Source: Kutzneria sp. CA-103260
GTDB lineage: Bacteria > Actinomycetota > Actinomycetes > Mycobacteriales > Pseudonocardiaceae
Assembly (NCBI RefSeq): GCF_018263855.1
Contig: NZ_CP073318.1
Location: 1,302,001 to 1,366,000, forward strand
Direction: 5' to 3'
DNA: 64,000 nt
The notes beneath the pieces are model-generated. The model saw only the letters and a program-made list of their open reading frames with translations, did not search any database and was not told where the DNA came from. How positions within the stretch are numbered: the first letter of the stretch is position 1; every line of letters starts with the position of its first letter. Below, piece by piece: positions 43,806 to 52,632 of this stretch. A program made the position numbers and the translations under genes.

Positions 43806-45956
43806 ATGCCTGATCGCGAGGACCTGGCCGCCGGCGCGCCCTGGGTCCTGCTGCGCAGCACACAGCGGGACTGGGACGAGGCCGACGGCGACTTGCTGCG
43901 CACCCTGCTCGGGCGGGCCCAATGGATCCGATCGTTCGAGGAGCACGTGCTCGACCTGGCCGGCCGGGGTCTCGTGCACGGTCCCGCGCACTCCAGCATC
44001 GGCCAGGAGGGCGGGGCCGTCGGGTCCGTGCTGCCGCTGCGCAGCGACGACTACGTCAACGGCTCACACCGCGGCCACCACCAGTTCCTGGCCAAGGCCT
44101 TCGGACACGTCGCCAAGGCCAAGGGCGGCGAGCTGCCGGCGCTGGACGACGACGTCCGCACGGTGTTGCGGCGGACCCTGGCCGAAATCTGCGGCCTGGC
44201 CGAGGGATACTGCGGCGGTCGCGGCGGGTCGATGCACCTCCAGTGGCGCGAGGCCGGCGCGATGGGCACCAATGCCATCGTCGGCGGCGGCGTGCCGCAG
44301 GCCGCCGGATTCGCCTGGAACCAGCGGCGGGCCGGCGACGCCGTGACCGTGACGTACTTCGGCGACGGCGCGGTGAACATCGGCTCGGTGCTGGAGACGT
44401 TCAACCTGGCCGCCGCCTGGCAGCTGCCGGTCTGCTTCTTCATCGAGAACAACCAGTACGCGGTGTCGACCACGGTCGCCGAGGCGACCGCCGAGCCCCG
44501 GCTGTCGGCCCGCGGGCTCGGGTTCAGGATTCCCAGCTGGCGGGTCGACGGAATGGATCCACTGGCCGTGCACCTGGCGATGACCGAGGCGCTGGCGGTG
44601 ATGCGGTCCGGCGGCGGGCCGACGATCATCGAGGCCGACCTGTACCGGTACTTCCACCAGAACGGGTCGTACCCGGGCAGCGCGTTCGGCTACCGCAGCA
44701 AGGACGAGGAGAAGGCCTGGCGGGCACGGGATCCCATCGACTTGCTGCGTCGGCACGTGGTGCGCCGGGGGCTGGCCAGCGCCGAGGAGATCGACGCCGC
44801 CCGGGACGGGGTCGAGGCCGTGTTGCGGGAGATCAGCGCCGAGTTCCTCACCCCGGACGGCCGGTCGATCAGGGAGTCGGCGTGGCCGGATCCGGCCTTC
44901 GTGGACATCGGCGTGCGCGGTGATCTGTCCGAACTGGACGGCAGCCGGTACGAGGAGCAGGCCGGGTTTTCCGGCGAGCTGGCCGAGCGGCGGTTCATCG
45001 ACGTGGTCAGCGACGTGCTGGCCCGGCGGTTGGAGAGTGACGCCCGGGTAGTGGTCCTGGGCGAGGACGTGCACCGGCTCAAGGGCGGCACCAATGGCGC
45101 GACCAAAGGGGCCATCGAGCGTGCTCCCGAACGGGTACTAGGCACCCCGATCAGCGAGAACGCCTTCACCGGGCTGGCCGGTGGCATGGCCATCGACGGC
45201 CTGGCCCGGCCGATCGTCGAGTTCATGTACGCCGACTTCATGTGGGTCGCCGCCGACCAGTTGTTCAACCAGGTGGCGAAGGCCCGGCACATGTTCGGCG
45301 GGCACGGCAGCGTGCCGTTCGTGCTGCGCAGCAAGCTGGCCGCCGGCACCGGCTACGGCTCCCAGCACTCCATGGATCCCGCCGGCATCCTCACCACCGC
45401 CGCCGGGCTGCGGGTCGTCGCGCCCTCCAACCCGTTCGACTACGTCGGCCTGCTGAACACCGCCGTCGCCTGCGACGACCCGGTTGTCGTCCTGGAACAC
45501 GTCGATCTCTACGGCACCACGGGAATCGGCCCCGTCGCCGACTTCGACTACCGGCTTCCGGTCGGCCAGGCCGCGCTGCGCCGTGCGGGCGACTCCCTCA
45601 CCGTGATCAGCTACCTGTCGATGGTCAACCACTGCCTCGAAGCCCTGGACATCGTCGACCTCAGCGCCGACCTCATCGATCTCCGCTGGCTGGACTGGGC
45701 CAGTCTCGACTGGGACACCATCGAGCGCAGTGTCCGCAAGACCAACCGCGTCCTCATCGTCGAACAGGGCGCGCGGGGCACTTCCTACGGCGGCCGCCTG
45801 GCTGACGAGATCCAGCACCGGCTGTTCGACTGGCTCGACGCCCCCGTCGAACGCGTCACCGGAGGCGAAGCCTCACCCAGCATCAGCAAGGCGCTGGAGC
45901 GGGCCGCCATCGCCCGGACCGAGGAAGTCGTCGAGGCGCTGCGGAGGATCAGCTGA
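43806..45956 (+). CDS. 2-oxoacid/acetoin dehydrogenase E1, fused alpha and beta subunits
   Basis: 716 residues from ATG 43806, with GGAGG upstream. Residues 1-360 form the alpha module with thiamine diphosphate motif YFGDGAVNIGSVLETFNLAAAWQLPVCFFIENN (GDG...NN) and GYCGGRGGSMH. Residues about 380-716 form the beta module (VLGEDVHRLKGGTNGATKG, PISENAFTGLAGGMAIDG, EFMYADFMWVAADQ, GYGSQHSMDP). Fusion of alpha and beta in one chain is known in some actinobacterial E1 enzymes. The substrate may be a short 2-oxo acid or acetoin. E2 follows with a TGATG overlap; no E3 gene is present, so a housekeeping dihydrolipoamide dehydrogenase must serve. Confidence 0.88.
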   Translation: MPDREDLAAGAPWVLLRSTQRDWDEADGDLLRTLLGRAQWIRSFEEHVLDLAGRGLVHGPAHSSIGQEGGAVGSVLPLRSDDYVNGSHRGHHQFLAKAFGHVAKAKGGELPALDDDVRTVLRRTLAEICGLAEGYCGGRGGSMHLQWREAGAMGTNAIVGGGVPQAAGFAWNQRRAGDAVTVTYFGDGAVNIGSVLETFNLAAAWQLPVCFFIENNQYAVSTTVAEATAEPRLSARGLGFRIPSWRVDGMDPLAVHLAMTEALAVMRSGGGPTIIEADLYRYFHQNGSYPGSAFGYRSKDEEKAWRARDPIDLLRRHVVRRGLASAEEIDAARDGVEAVLREISAEFLTPDGRSIRESAWPDPAFVDIGVRGDLSELDGSRYEEQAGFSGELAERRFIDVVSDVLARRLESDARVVVLGEDVHRLKGGTNGATKGAIERAPERVLGTPISENAFTGLAGGMAIDGLARPIVEFMYADFMWVAADQLFNQVAKARHMFGGHGSVPFVLRSKLAAGTGYGSQHSMDPAGILTTAAGLRVVAPSNPFDYVGLLNTAVACDDPVVVLEHVDLYGTTGIGPVADFDYRLPVGQAALRRAGDSLTVISYLSMVNHCLEALDIVDLSADLIDLRWLDWASLDWDTIERSVRKTNRVLIVEQGARGTSYGGRLADEIQHRLFDWLDAPVERVTGGEASPSISKALERAAIARTEEVVEALRRIS

Positions 45957-47167
45957 TGGCCACGCTGTTGCGAGTCCCCGAGGTCGCCACCGGCTCCACC
46001 GAGGCCGTGCTGACCGAGTGGCTGGTGCCCGAGAACGTCGCCTTCGAGGCCGGCGCCGCCATCGCCGTGCTGGAGACCGACAAGGCCGCCGTGGAGGTCG
46101 AGGCCGAGATCGGCGCGATGGTGTTGCGGCGCTTGGTCGACGGCGGGTCCACTGTGGAGGTTGGTGCCCCGATCGCCGTGCTGGGGGCGGCAGGGGAGGA
46201 TGTGTCGTCGCTGCTGGCCGAACTCAGGGGCGCTGAAGCATCGGCCGGTGCCGGTGAGCCGGCGACCAACAGCTCCGGCGGGCCGGCCGAACCTTCGCCC
46301 GCGCGAATCTTCGCCAGCCCGCTGGCCCGGAAGCTGTTGAAGGAAGCCGGGATCCCGCTCGACGCGGTCGCCGGCACCGGCCCGAACGGCCGCATCGTGC
46401 GCAAGGACGTGGAAGCCGCAATCGCGCAGGTGGACAAACCGGCCACCACGATCCCGGAACCTGGTGCCAAGGCGGTCGTCGCCGATGCTGCCTTCGAGGA
46501 GATTCCGCACAGCCGGGTCCGCACGGTCATCGCGAGCCGGCTGACGGCGAGCAAGCAGGCCATCCCGCACTTCTACGTCCGCCGGACCGCGCGCATCGAC
46601 GACCTCTTGACGCTGCGCAAGCAGCTCAACGCCGTGTCACCGGCGAAGATTTCCGTCAACGACCTGGTCATCCGGGCGGTCGCGGTGGCCCACGGGACGG
46701 TGCCGGACGCGAACGTGATCTGGACCGACGACGCGATGCGGCGCTACCGGACGGTCGACATCGGGGTGGCGATCGCCTCGGCCCGGGGGCTCGTGACGCC
46801 GGTGCTGCGCAACGTCGCCAGCCTGTCGCTGAGCGCGATCTCGGCCCAGGTCAAGGGGTTCGCCCGGCAGGCCGACGAGGGTCGGCTGCCGCAGAAGGAC
46901 CTTGAGGGCGGCACGATCACGGTGAGCAATCTCGGCATGTACGGGGTCGACGAGTTCGCGGCGATCATCAACCCGCCCCAGGCGGCCATTCTCGCCGTCG
47001 GCGCGGGCAAACCCGCGCCGGCGGTCGTGAACGGTCAGCTGACGGTGGCCACCCAGCTGACCCTGGTGTTCTCGGTCGACCACCGGGCCATTGACGGCGC
47101 CCTTGCCGCCCAGTGGATGGCGGCGCTGGTCACCGCGCTGGAGGAGCCGCTGCGGCTGGTGGCGTGA
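45956..47167 (+). CDS. Dihydrolipoamide acyltransferase E2
   Basis: 403 residues. The lipoyl domain is at 1-80, with the lipoylated lysine in LETDKAAVEVE. A linker leads to the peripheral subunit-binding domain (SPLARKLLKEAGIPLDAVAGTGPNGRIVRKDVEAAI, about 120-160). The catalytic acyltransferase domain has PHFYVRRTARIDDLL, TVSNLGMYGVDEFAAIINPPQAAILAVG and the HRAIDG active-site motif. It is translationally coupled to E1. Together they should form an acyl-CoA-producing complex from a 2-oxo acid or acetoin. Its stop is directly adjacent to the stop of the convergent acetolactate synthase-like gene. Confidence 0.92.
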   Translation: MATLLRVPEVATGSTEAVLTEWLVPENVAFEAGAAIAVLETDKAAVEVEAEIGAMVLRRLVDGGSTVEVGAPIAVLGAAGEDVSSLLAELRGAEASAGAGEPATNSSGGPAEPSPARIFASPLARKLLKEAGIPLDAVAGTGPNGRIVRKDVEAAIAQVDKPATTIPEPGAKAVVADAAFEEIPHSRVRTVIASRLTASKQAIPHFYVRRTARIDDLLTLRKQLNAVSPAKISVNDLVIRAVAVAHGTVPDANVIWTDDAMRRYRTVDIGVAIASARGLVTPVLRNVASLSLSAISAQVKGFARQADEGRLPQKDLEGGTITVSNLGMYGVDEFAAIINPPQAAILAVGAGKPAPAVVNGQLTVATQLTLVFSVDHRAIDGALAAQWMAALVTALEEPLRLVA

Positions 47168-48829
47168 TCAGAGCGGATCGGTGAGCATGCCCAGACGGTC
47201 GGTGAGGCTGATGTTCTCCGCGTAGTCCACGGGGGCCACGACGATGGAGACGCCGTCGTCGTCCAGGGCCTTGCGGAGGGTGGGCAGCAACTCGGCGGCC
47301 TGGGTCACGTGGTAGCCGGTGGCGCCGAAACTGGCGGCGTACTGGGTGATCTCGGGATTGCGGAACCGGACGTTGGACACGGTGCCGGTCTCCAGCTTCA
47401 TCTTCCACTCGATCAGGCCGTAGCCGCTGTCCTCCCACACCAGCACGGTCAGCGGCAGGTGCTCACGCACGGCGGTCTCGATCTCCTGCGAGTGCATGAG
47501 GAACGAGCCGTCGCCGGTCACCGCCAGCACCCGGCGGTCAGGTCGGGCCAGATGCACCCCGAGCGCGCCGGGGAGGGCGAAACCCATGGTGGACAAGCCG
47601 TTGGAGATCAGGCAGGTGTTGGCGGCGTAGGTCGGGTACAGCCGCGCCATCCACATCTTCACCGCGCCGGTGTCGACCAGCACGATGTCGTCGCGGCCGA
47701 GGGCGGACCGAGTGTCGGCCACGATCCGCTGCGGCGACAGGGGAAACCGGTCGTCCCGCTGGCCGCGGGCCAGCTCGTCGGCCACCAGCTCGCGGATCTT
47801 GGCCGCCCCGGTGTGGGGCTCCCGCGCCGGCACGGCCTCGCGCAGGGCGTCCAGGGAGGCGCTGATGTCGCCCTCGATGCCCACCGACACCGAGTAGTGC
47901 GCGTCCACCTCGGCCGGGAACCGGTGGATGTGGATGATCTGCTTGTCGCCGTCCGGGTTGATCTTGACCGGGTCGAACTCCTGGAGCTCGTAGCCGACGG
48001 CGACGATCACGTCGGCCTGGTCGAAGCCGAAGTTGGCGTAGTCGCGGCGCATGAAACCGATGGTGCCCATGGAGTTCGGGTGGTCGTCGGCCAGCACGCC
48101 CTTGCCATGGAAGGTGGTCGCGACGGCGGCGCCGGTGTGCTCGGCGAACCGGCCCAGCGCGGCGCTCGCGTGGTTGCGGGCCGCGCCGTGGCCGGCCAGC
48201 AGCACCGGGTTGCGGGCCGCCCGCAGGATGGCCGCGGCCCGCTCCACCTGGCTGGCGGACGGGGCCTCCGGATGAACCACGTTGAGCGGCAACGGCTTCA
48301 GCTCCGGCGTGGCCGTCTCCACCTCGACGTCCTCGGGCACGGCCAGGTACACCGCGCCGGGCCGCTCGCTCTGCGCCGTCTTGAACGCGCGGCGCAGCAT
48401 CTCCGGCACCGCCGCGGCCGACGGCACACTGCCGGCGAACTGCGTGATCGGCGCGAACAGGCTCACCAGGTCCACGAACTGGTGCGACTCCTTGTACTCG
48501 CGGAACTGGCCGACCTGGGCCGAGATCGCCACCAGCGGCGTCGAGTTGGTGGTCGCGTCGGCCACGCCCAGCTGGAGGTTGATCGCCCCCGGGCCCAGGG
48601 TCGCCGACACCACCCCGGCCTTGCCGGTGACCCGGCCGTACATCTCGGCCATGAACGACGCCGCCTGCTCGTGCCGGGTCAGCACGTAGCGGATCGGCGA
48701 GGCGTCCAGGGCGTTGGTCAGCCGCATGTTCTCCTCGCCGGGGATGCCGAACACCACCTCGACGCCCTCGGCCAGCAGGCACTCCACGATCAGATCGGCG
48801 GCCGTCCGGCCGTCAGGCTGCTGCGACAT
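47168..48829 (-). CDS. Thiamine diphosphate enzyme, acetolactate synthase-like
   Basis: 553 residues from ATG 48829. The N-terminal domain has VEVVFGIPGEENMRLTNAL and the catalytic Glu in TRHEQAASFMAEMYGR. The C-terminal domain has the ThDP motif GDGSFLMHSQEIETAVREHLPLTVLVWEDSGYG (GDG...near NN). The closest recognisable type is catabolic acetolactate synthase (AlsS), which makes acetolactate without FAD or a regulatory subunit; no small ilvN-like subunit gene is adjacent. Being convergent with the E1-E2 pair, it may supply or use the same C4/C5 intermediates, for example acetoin precursors, which is inference. Confidence 0.85.
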   Translation of the reverse strand: MSQQPDGRTAADLIVECLLAEGVEVVFGIPGEENMRLTNALDASPIRYVLTRHEQAASFMAEMYGRVTGKAGVVSATLGPGAINLQLGVADATTNSTPLVAISAQVGQFREYKESHQFVDLVSLFAPITQFAGSVPSAAAVPEMLRRAFKTAQSERPGAVYLAVPEDVEVETATPELKPLPLNVVHPEAPSASQVERAAAILRAARNPVLLAGHGAARNHASAALGRFAEHTGAAVATTFHGKGVLADDHPNSMGTIGFMRRDYANFGFDQADVIVAVGYELQEFDPVKINPDGDKQIIHIHRFPAEVDAHYSVSVGIEGDISASLDALREAVPAREPHTGAAKIRELVADELARGQRDDRFPLSPQRIVADTRSALGRDDIVLVDTGAVKMWMARLYPTYAANTCLISNGLSTMGFALPGALGVHLARPDRRVLAVTGDGSFLMHSQEIETAVREHLPLTVLVWEDSGYGLIEWKMKLETGTVSNVRFRNPEITQYAASFGATGYHVTQAAELLPTLRKALDDDGVSIVVAPVDYAENISLTDRLGMLTDPL

Positions 48830-48903
48830 ACCTCAGGCTTACCACTTCCGCGGCGAGCGGACCCGGTGGTGAGCCCCCTTTCACAACCCCGTAAGGGTCA
48901 GCG

Positions 48904-49380
48904 CTACATCTTCTTCCGCATGGACATCGACGTCACTTCGTAGCCACTGCGGCGGTACAGGGCGATCGCCGCCTCGTTGTCCCCGACGACGTTCAGGCCC
49001 AGCGCCGTCCGGCCCTCGCGCGCGACGAGCGCCTCCGCGGCCGCGAGGATCGCGGATCCGTACCCGAGACGCCGGTACGGCGGAAAGACATTGATGTCAT
49101 ACAGCCATGCGGCGCTCGCCGTACCCGAAGCCTGGCTCGGGTCCGGGCCGATCCACGCGTTCCCCACCGCCTCGCCGGACTCGTTCTCGGCTGTCAGCAG
49201 ATGATGACCGACCGTGTCCAGGCCGTCGGGGAGGAACCGCGTGGTGCCACTCCGGACCCGCTCACGCGCGAGGTGTTCCGGCATCACCCGGCTGAGCACA
49301 CGCACCGACTCGGCCTCGCGATGCTCGGTCGCGGCACCGTACTCCGCCGCCGTCATCTTCCGTAGCGTCACCTGCTGCAC
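48904..49380 (-). CDS. GNAT N-acetyltransferase
   Basis: 158 residues taking the GTG at 49380, which has GAGGA at a suitable distance; an ATG at 49356 is the alternative. GNAT motif A is INVFPPYRRLGYGSAILAAAEAL (RxxGxG/A), followed by GLNVVGDNEAAIALYRRSGYEV (motif B), ending TSMSMRKKM. Layout matches RimI/MshD-like acetyltransferases with unknown substrate. A DUF222 repeat unit has its border 164 bp upstream, possibly separating the gene from its original promoter. Confidence 0.8.
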   Translation of the reverse strand: MQQVTLRKMTAAEYGAATEHREAESVRVLSRVMPEHLARERVRSGTTRFLPDGLDTVGHHLLTAENESGEAVGNAWIGPDPSQASGTASAAWLYDINVFPPYRRLGYGSAILAAAEALVAREGRTALGLNVVGDNEAAIALYRRSGYEVTSMSMRKKM

Positions 49381-49543
49381 GGCCACATCCTCGATCAACC
49401 ACGTGCGAGGACGCCACTCGGTTTCGAGCCGATGCGGTGCTGCGGTGGATGGAGTGCCTGCTCGTCGTGGCGGTAGGGGTGGTTTTGGAAGGGTGACCGG
49501 TTTTTGGGTTGCGGGGGATATGGTGGGTTTTTTGGTTGACTCC

Positions 49544-49663
49544 GGGTGGATTTTGCGTGGAGCCTCTGGGCGATGGCAATCGAGGCAATCATCGGGCAGG
49601 CTGCGCCTGCCTCGATTCGCGGACGAGCGTACGCCATCGCCCCCCTCCACGCAAAATCCACCC
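49544..49663. repeat. 120-bp palindromic element, copy 2
   Basis: Outer 18-bp arms GGGTGGATTTTGCGTGGA (49544-49561) and the exact complement (49646-49663); compensating changes relative to copy 1 keep the stem paired (TGTGCGG versus GCGTGG). The inner GGCAGGCTGCGCCTGCC hairpin is retained. It lies 119 bp before DUF222 copy 2. Confidence 0.9.
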
Positions 49664-49781
49664 TCCGAGGTTAGAGGGAGCGATGGTTGGGTTTGTGGGG
49701 TCAGGTTTGCGATTATGCATGAAACCCGGATTCACCCGTTAGTGAATCGAGTTCGATCTTTGAGCGGCGTATTCTGGAGGC

Positions 49782-50927
49782 ATGAAAGAACTCACCCGAG
49801 AGTTGGAGAGTAGAGAGCCTTATGGGGCCCTGCTGGATCTGCTCATGGGTGTGGACCTCAACGCTCTGACCGCCGATCAGCAGGTGACGGCGTTCATTGT
49901 GGCGCGGAAGATCAAAGCCTTCGCCGATCACGTGCAGCTGTCGATTCTGAGCGGTGTCGAGGACACTGCCGAGCTGGCGATGGCCATCCATGAGCCGGAG
50001 CAGTCGGTGGTACGGCAGAAGCGCAGTAGTGAGGTGTTGGACCGGTTGCCTCGGCTGTCGGAGCTGCTACGGCGAGGAGAGCTGGACCTGCGGCGACTGG
50101 AGACCGTAGACGAGCGGATCGTCAACCTGCCCAACCCCGCCATGATCGCCGAGGTGGAGGACGCCCTCGTCGAGGTGGCTCCGGGGCTGACCCGCACCCA
50201 ACTGGCCCGCCGGGCTACCGCGCAGGTCGCGAAGGTCGATCCCACCGGCTACGACCAGCGCCGCCTGAAGGCCAAACAGGACCGTCGGGTCGAGTTCACA
50301 CCACTCCCGGACGGCATGGCCCAGCTGCGGATCACCCTGACCGCCTTGGATGCCCGCGAGGTCTACGACGTGCTGACTCAGGACGCGCGGGCCCTCGTGA
50401 AGGACAACCGGACCACCGATCAGAAGCGGGCCGACGCCTTCGTGGACCGGTTCCTGGGCTATGGGGTGGACCGCAAGGTCAAGGTGCACGTCACCATCTC
50501 GCTGGAGACCCTGATGGGCCTGACCGAAGACCCCGGTCTGCTGGACGGATACGGCCCGATCGCCGCCGACTCTGCCCGCGAGCTGTCCATGCACGCCCCT
50601 TGGCGCGGACTCCTCCTCGACAAGTACCGTCGGGCTTCCGAACTGAGCACCGATACCTACCGCCCCACCGCCCGCATCAAGGAATTCGCCGAACTTAATG
50701 CAGGTGGAGTCTGCTCCGCCCCTGGCTGCACCACGCCCATCCAAGAGTTGGACCACACCGTTCCCTGGCCCGCCGGTGACACCACCGCTACCCAACTCAA
50801 GGGCTACTGCGCCCATCACCACCACCTCAAACACGGCAACCACACAGTCACCCTGGATTCCGACAGCACCCTCCACTGGGTCACCCCACTAGGCCGCCAC
50901 TACACCACTCAACCCCACCAATACTGA
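49782..50927 (+). CDS. DUF222 domain HNH endonuclease (13E12-like), intact copy
   Basis: 381 residues from ATG 49782, with CTGGAGG upstream. The DUF222 region covers about 20-270 (LTADQQVTAFIVARKIKAFA, LDRLPRLSELLRRGELDLRR, GMAQLRITLTALDAREVY, DRFLGYGVDRKVKVHVTI). The HNH domain is at about 305-365: CSAPGCTTPIQELDHTVPWP with the DH pair, then YCAHHHHLKHG. It is closely similar throughout to the gene at 14554, but in this copy the first 16 codons are in frame. Family function is unknown; HNH nuclease activity is presumed. Confidence 0.9.
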   Translation: MKELTRELESREPYGALLDLLMGVDLNALTADQQVTAFIVARKIKAFADHVQLSILSGVEDTAELAMAIHEPEQSVVRQKRSSEVLDRLPRLSELLRRGELDLRRLETVDERIVNLPNPAMIAEVEDALVEVAPGLTRTQLARRATAQVAKVDPTGYDQRRLKAKQDRRVEFTPLPDGMAQLRITLTALDAREVYDVLTQDARALVKDNRTTDQKRADAFVDRFLGYGVDRKVKVHVTISLETLMGLTEDPGLLDGYGPIAADSARELSMHAPWRGLLLDKYRRASELSTDTYRPTARIKEFAELNAGGVCSAPGCTTPIQELDHTVPWPAGDTTATQLKGYCAHHHHLKHGNHTVTLDSDSTLHWVTPLGRHYTTQPHQY

Positions 50928-51009
50928 CCACCCGATCCACCCGTTCCTTGACAACTCCACAGCGAAACCAGCCCAGCCCACCCAAGAACCCGCAACAACT
51001 CGAATCGGA

Positions 51010-51129
51010 GGGTGGATTTTGCGCGGAGGGGGGCGATGGCATTCGCTGATCCGCGAATCGAGGCAGGCGGAGCCTGCCCGATGACGCCTCGATACGCCAT
51101 CGCCCAGAGGCTCCGCGCAAAATCCACCC
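51010..51129. repeat. 120-bp palindromic element, copy 3
   Basis: Arms GGGTGGATTTTGCGCGGA (51010-51027) and complement (51112-51129). Its interior matches copy 1 almost base for base. It is inverted relative to copy 2 and lies 42 bp after the shared tail of DUF222 unit 2. Confidence 0.9.
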
Positions 51130-51218
51130 GGAGCCACCTGAAATCCGCTACCCACCTGACCCAAGCAAACGAGCCTGCCTCCCCCACCGGCCCGCAACCC
51201 ACCACGGCCCCCGAGCCG

Positions 51219-52337
51219 CTACCGAATGTCCCGCCCCTTCCACAGATCGCCACCACGCACCGAGCGCCACGCGGAGTCCAGCATCAGCACGCCGAACGTG
51301 ACGTTGGCGGCCGGGGCCAGCACCGAGGTGGTGGCGGACTGGTGGCTGGCCTGCATGTACGAGCGGTGGGCGGCGGACTGGGCGGCCCAGGCGGCGAGAC
51401 CGGCCAAGCGGACGAAGCCCTTGCCCCGCAAGGACATCAACACCGGGGCGAGGCCGTAGGCGAGGTGCAGCAGGCCGCCGAGGCCCAGCGCGGCGGCCCC
51501 GGCGGCGAGGCCGCCGACCATGGCCCCGCCGGCGACAATGCTCTTGCGCTGGGACCGCCAGACCGCGCCGAACGAGTCCAGGCCGGACGAGGTGATCGAG
51601 TCCATGCCGTCCACGAGCCGGGTGCGGCCGCCGCTGTCCCGCACGGCGGTGGCGAACGCGACGTCGTCGGCTCGTTCGCCGGACAGCGCTTCCCAGCCGC
51701 CGGCCTGGTCGTAGGCGGCCCGGCTGACCAGGATGCAGTGCCCGATGCCGACGGCCTTGCCCCGGCTGCCGTCCGGCGACGCGCTGTCGAACAGCAGCAC
51801 GTTGGTCGGGGCCAGCAGCAGCCACCAGCCGCTGTTGGGCACGATCGCCCGGCCCGGCGTGGTGATCAGGTCGGCGTTGTCCCGGGCCGCCGCGGCCAGC
51901 AGCTTGCCGACCAGGTCGGGGGCGGACTCGGTGTCGGAGTCGACGAACAGCAGCCAGTCGCCGGTGGTCTCGGCGACGCCCCGGAACATGGCGTGCACCT
52001 TGCCGGCCCAGCCCGGCGGCGGCCCGTCGGTGCGGACCAGCCGCACTCGCGGATCGTCGTCCACGTGCTGCTGCACGATTTCCGCGGTCCGGTCGGTCGA
52101 GGCGTCGTCGACCACCACGATCTCCAGGTCGGCGTGCCGCTGGGTACGCAGCGAGGCCAGACAGCCGTCGATGGTGGACTCCTCGTCGCGCACCGGGATC
52201 ACGACGCTGACCCTGCCCTTGTCCAGCGGGGTGTCCGGCAGCGGCTGAACCGTCCGCCAGGTCGCCACCGTGCGCGCCGAGCGGAACACCGAGACCGCCG
52301 CCAACGCCGCCGAACCGAGAATCGCCCCCTTGCCCAT
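51219..52337 (-). CDS. Family 2 glycosyltransferase, membrane-associated
   Basis: 372 residues from ATG 52337. The GT-A domain has VSVVIPVRDEESTIDGCLASL, EIVVVDDASTDRTAEIV, the DxD-type LFVDSDTESAPD and the acceptor-site GERADDVAFATAVRD. The C-terminal part contains hydrophobic segments (GGLAAGAAALGLGGLLHLAYGLAPVLM, ANVTFGVLML), as in GT2 enzymes acting on lipid-linked sugars or carotenoid/hopanoid-type substrates (HpnB- or CrtQ-like). Acceptor is unknown. It stands alone between DUF222 unit 2 and the SDR pseudogene. Confidence 0.82.
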   Translation of the reverse strand: MGKGAILGSAALAAVSVFRSARTVATWRTVQPLPDTPLDKGRVSVVIPVRDEESTIDGCLASLRTQRHADLEIVVVDDASTDRTAEIVQQHVDDDPRVRLVRTDGPPPGWAGKVHAMFRGVAETTGDWLLFVDSDTESAPDLVGKLLAAAARDNADLITTPGRAIVPNSGWWLLLAPTNVLLFDSASPDGSRGKAVGIGHCILVSRAAYDQAGGWEALSGERADDVAFATAVRDSGGRTRLVDGMDSITSSGLDSFGAVWRSQRKSIVAGGAMVGGLAAGAAALGLGGLLHLAYGLAPVLMSLRGKGFVRLAGLAAWAAQSAAHRSYMQASHQSATTSVLAPAANVTFGVLMLDSAWRSVRGGDLWKGRDIR

Positions 52338-52359
52338 GCCCTCCAGGCTGCCACAGTCG

Positions 52360-52631
52360 TCAGAGCTGGGTGAGGCCGCCGTCCACGGCGATCTCCGCGC
52401 CCGTCATGTACGTCGACCCCGATCCGGCCAGGAACAACGCCGGCGCGGCCGCCTCGGCCAGGTCGGCGACCCGCCCCATCGGGACGTTCGATGCGGCCCA
52501 CTCGTGCAGCATCGGGTGCTCGGTCATCGGCGTGGCCAATGCCCCGTAGCTGATGGTGTTGACCCGGATCCGACGGCGCAGGAACTGGAGCCGCCGGTGA
52601 TCACGGCGGTCCTGCCCTTGAGCGCGTCCAT
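52360..52631 (-). pseudogene. SDR oxidoreductase remnant with large internal deletion
   Basis: The ATG at 52631, one base after the stop of the upstream monooxygenase, starts MDALKGRTAVITGGSS, a normal SDR N terminus with its glycine-rich loop. The sequence then jumps, with a frame change, to RRIRVNTISYGALATPM and continues to AEIAVDGGLTQL and a TGA, a normal SDR C terminus. About 150 residues, including the catalytic Ser and YxxxK, are missing. The reading frame after the junction differs from that of the start. It was probably an operon partner of the TetX-like gene. Confidence 0.85.
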
Positions 52632-52632
52632 G

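Larger units (their letters stand above)
49544..50968 (+). mobile_element. DUF222/13E12-like repeat unit, copy 2
   Basis: Contains the palindromic element (49544-49663), a leader ending TTCTGGAGGC, an intact DUF222-HNH gene, and the same 28-bp tail as copy 1 (50941-50968, starting CCGTTCCTTGAC). A further palindromic element in opposite orientation follows at 51010-51129, so this copy is bracketed by inverted repeats. Leader and tail similarity to copy 1 defines the unit of about 1.42 kb. Confidence 0.6.

Noticed and set aside
49381..49650. Upstream extension of the GNAT gene into the palindromic element
   Set aside because: The extra residues are Pro/Lys/Thr-rich translation of the repeat element, not GNAT sequence.
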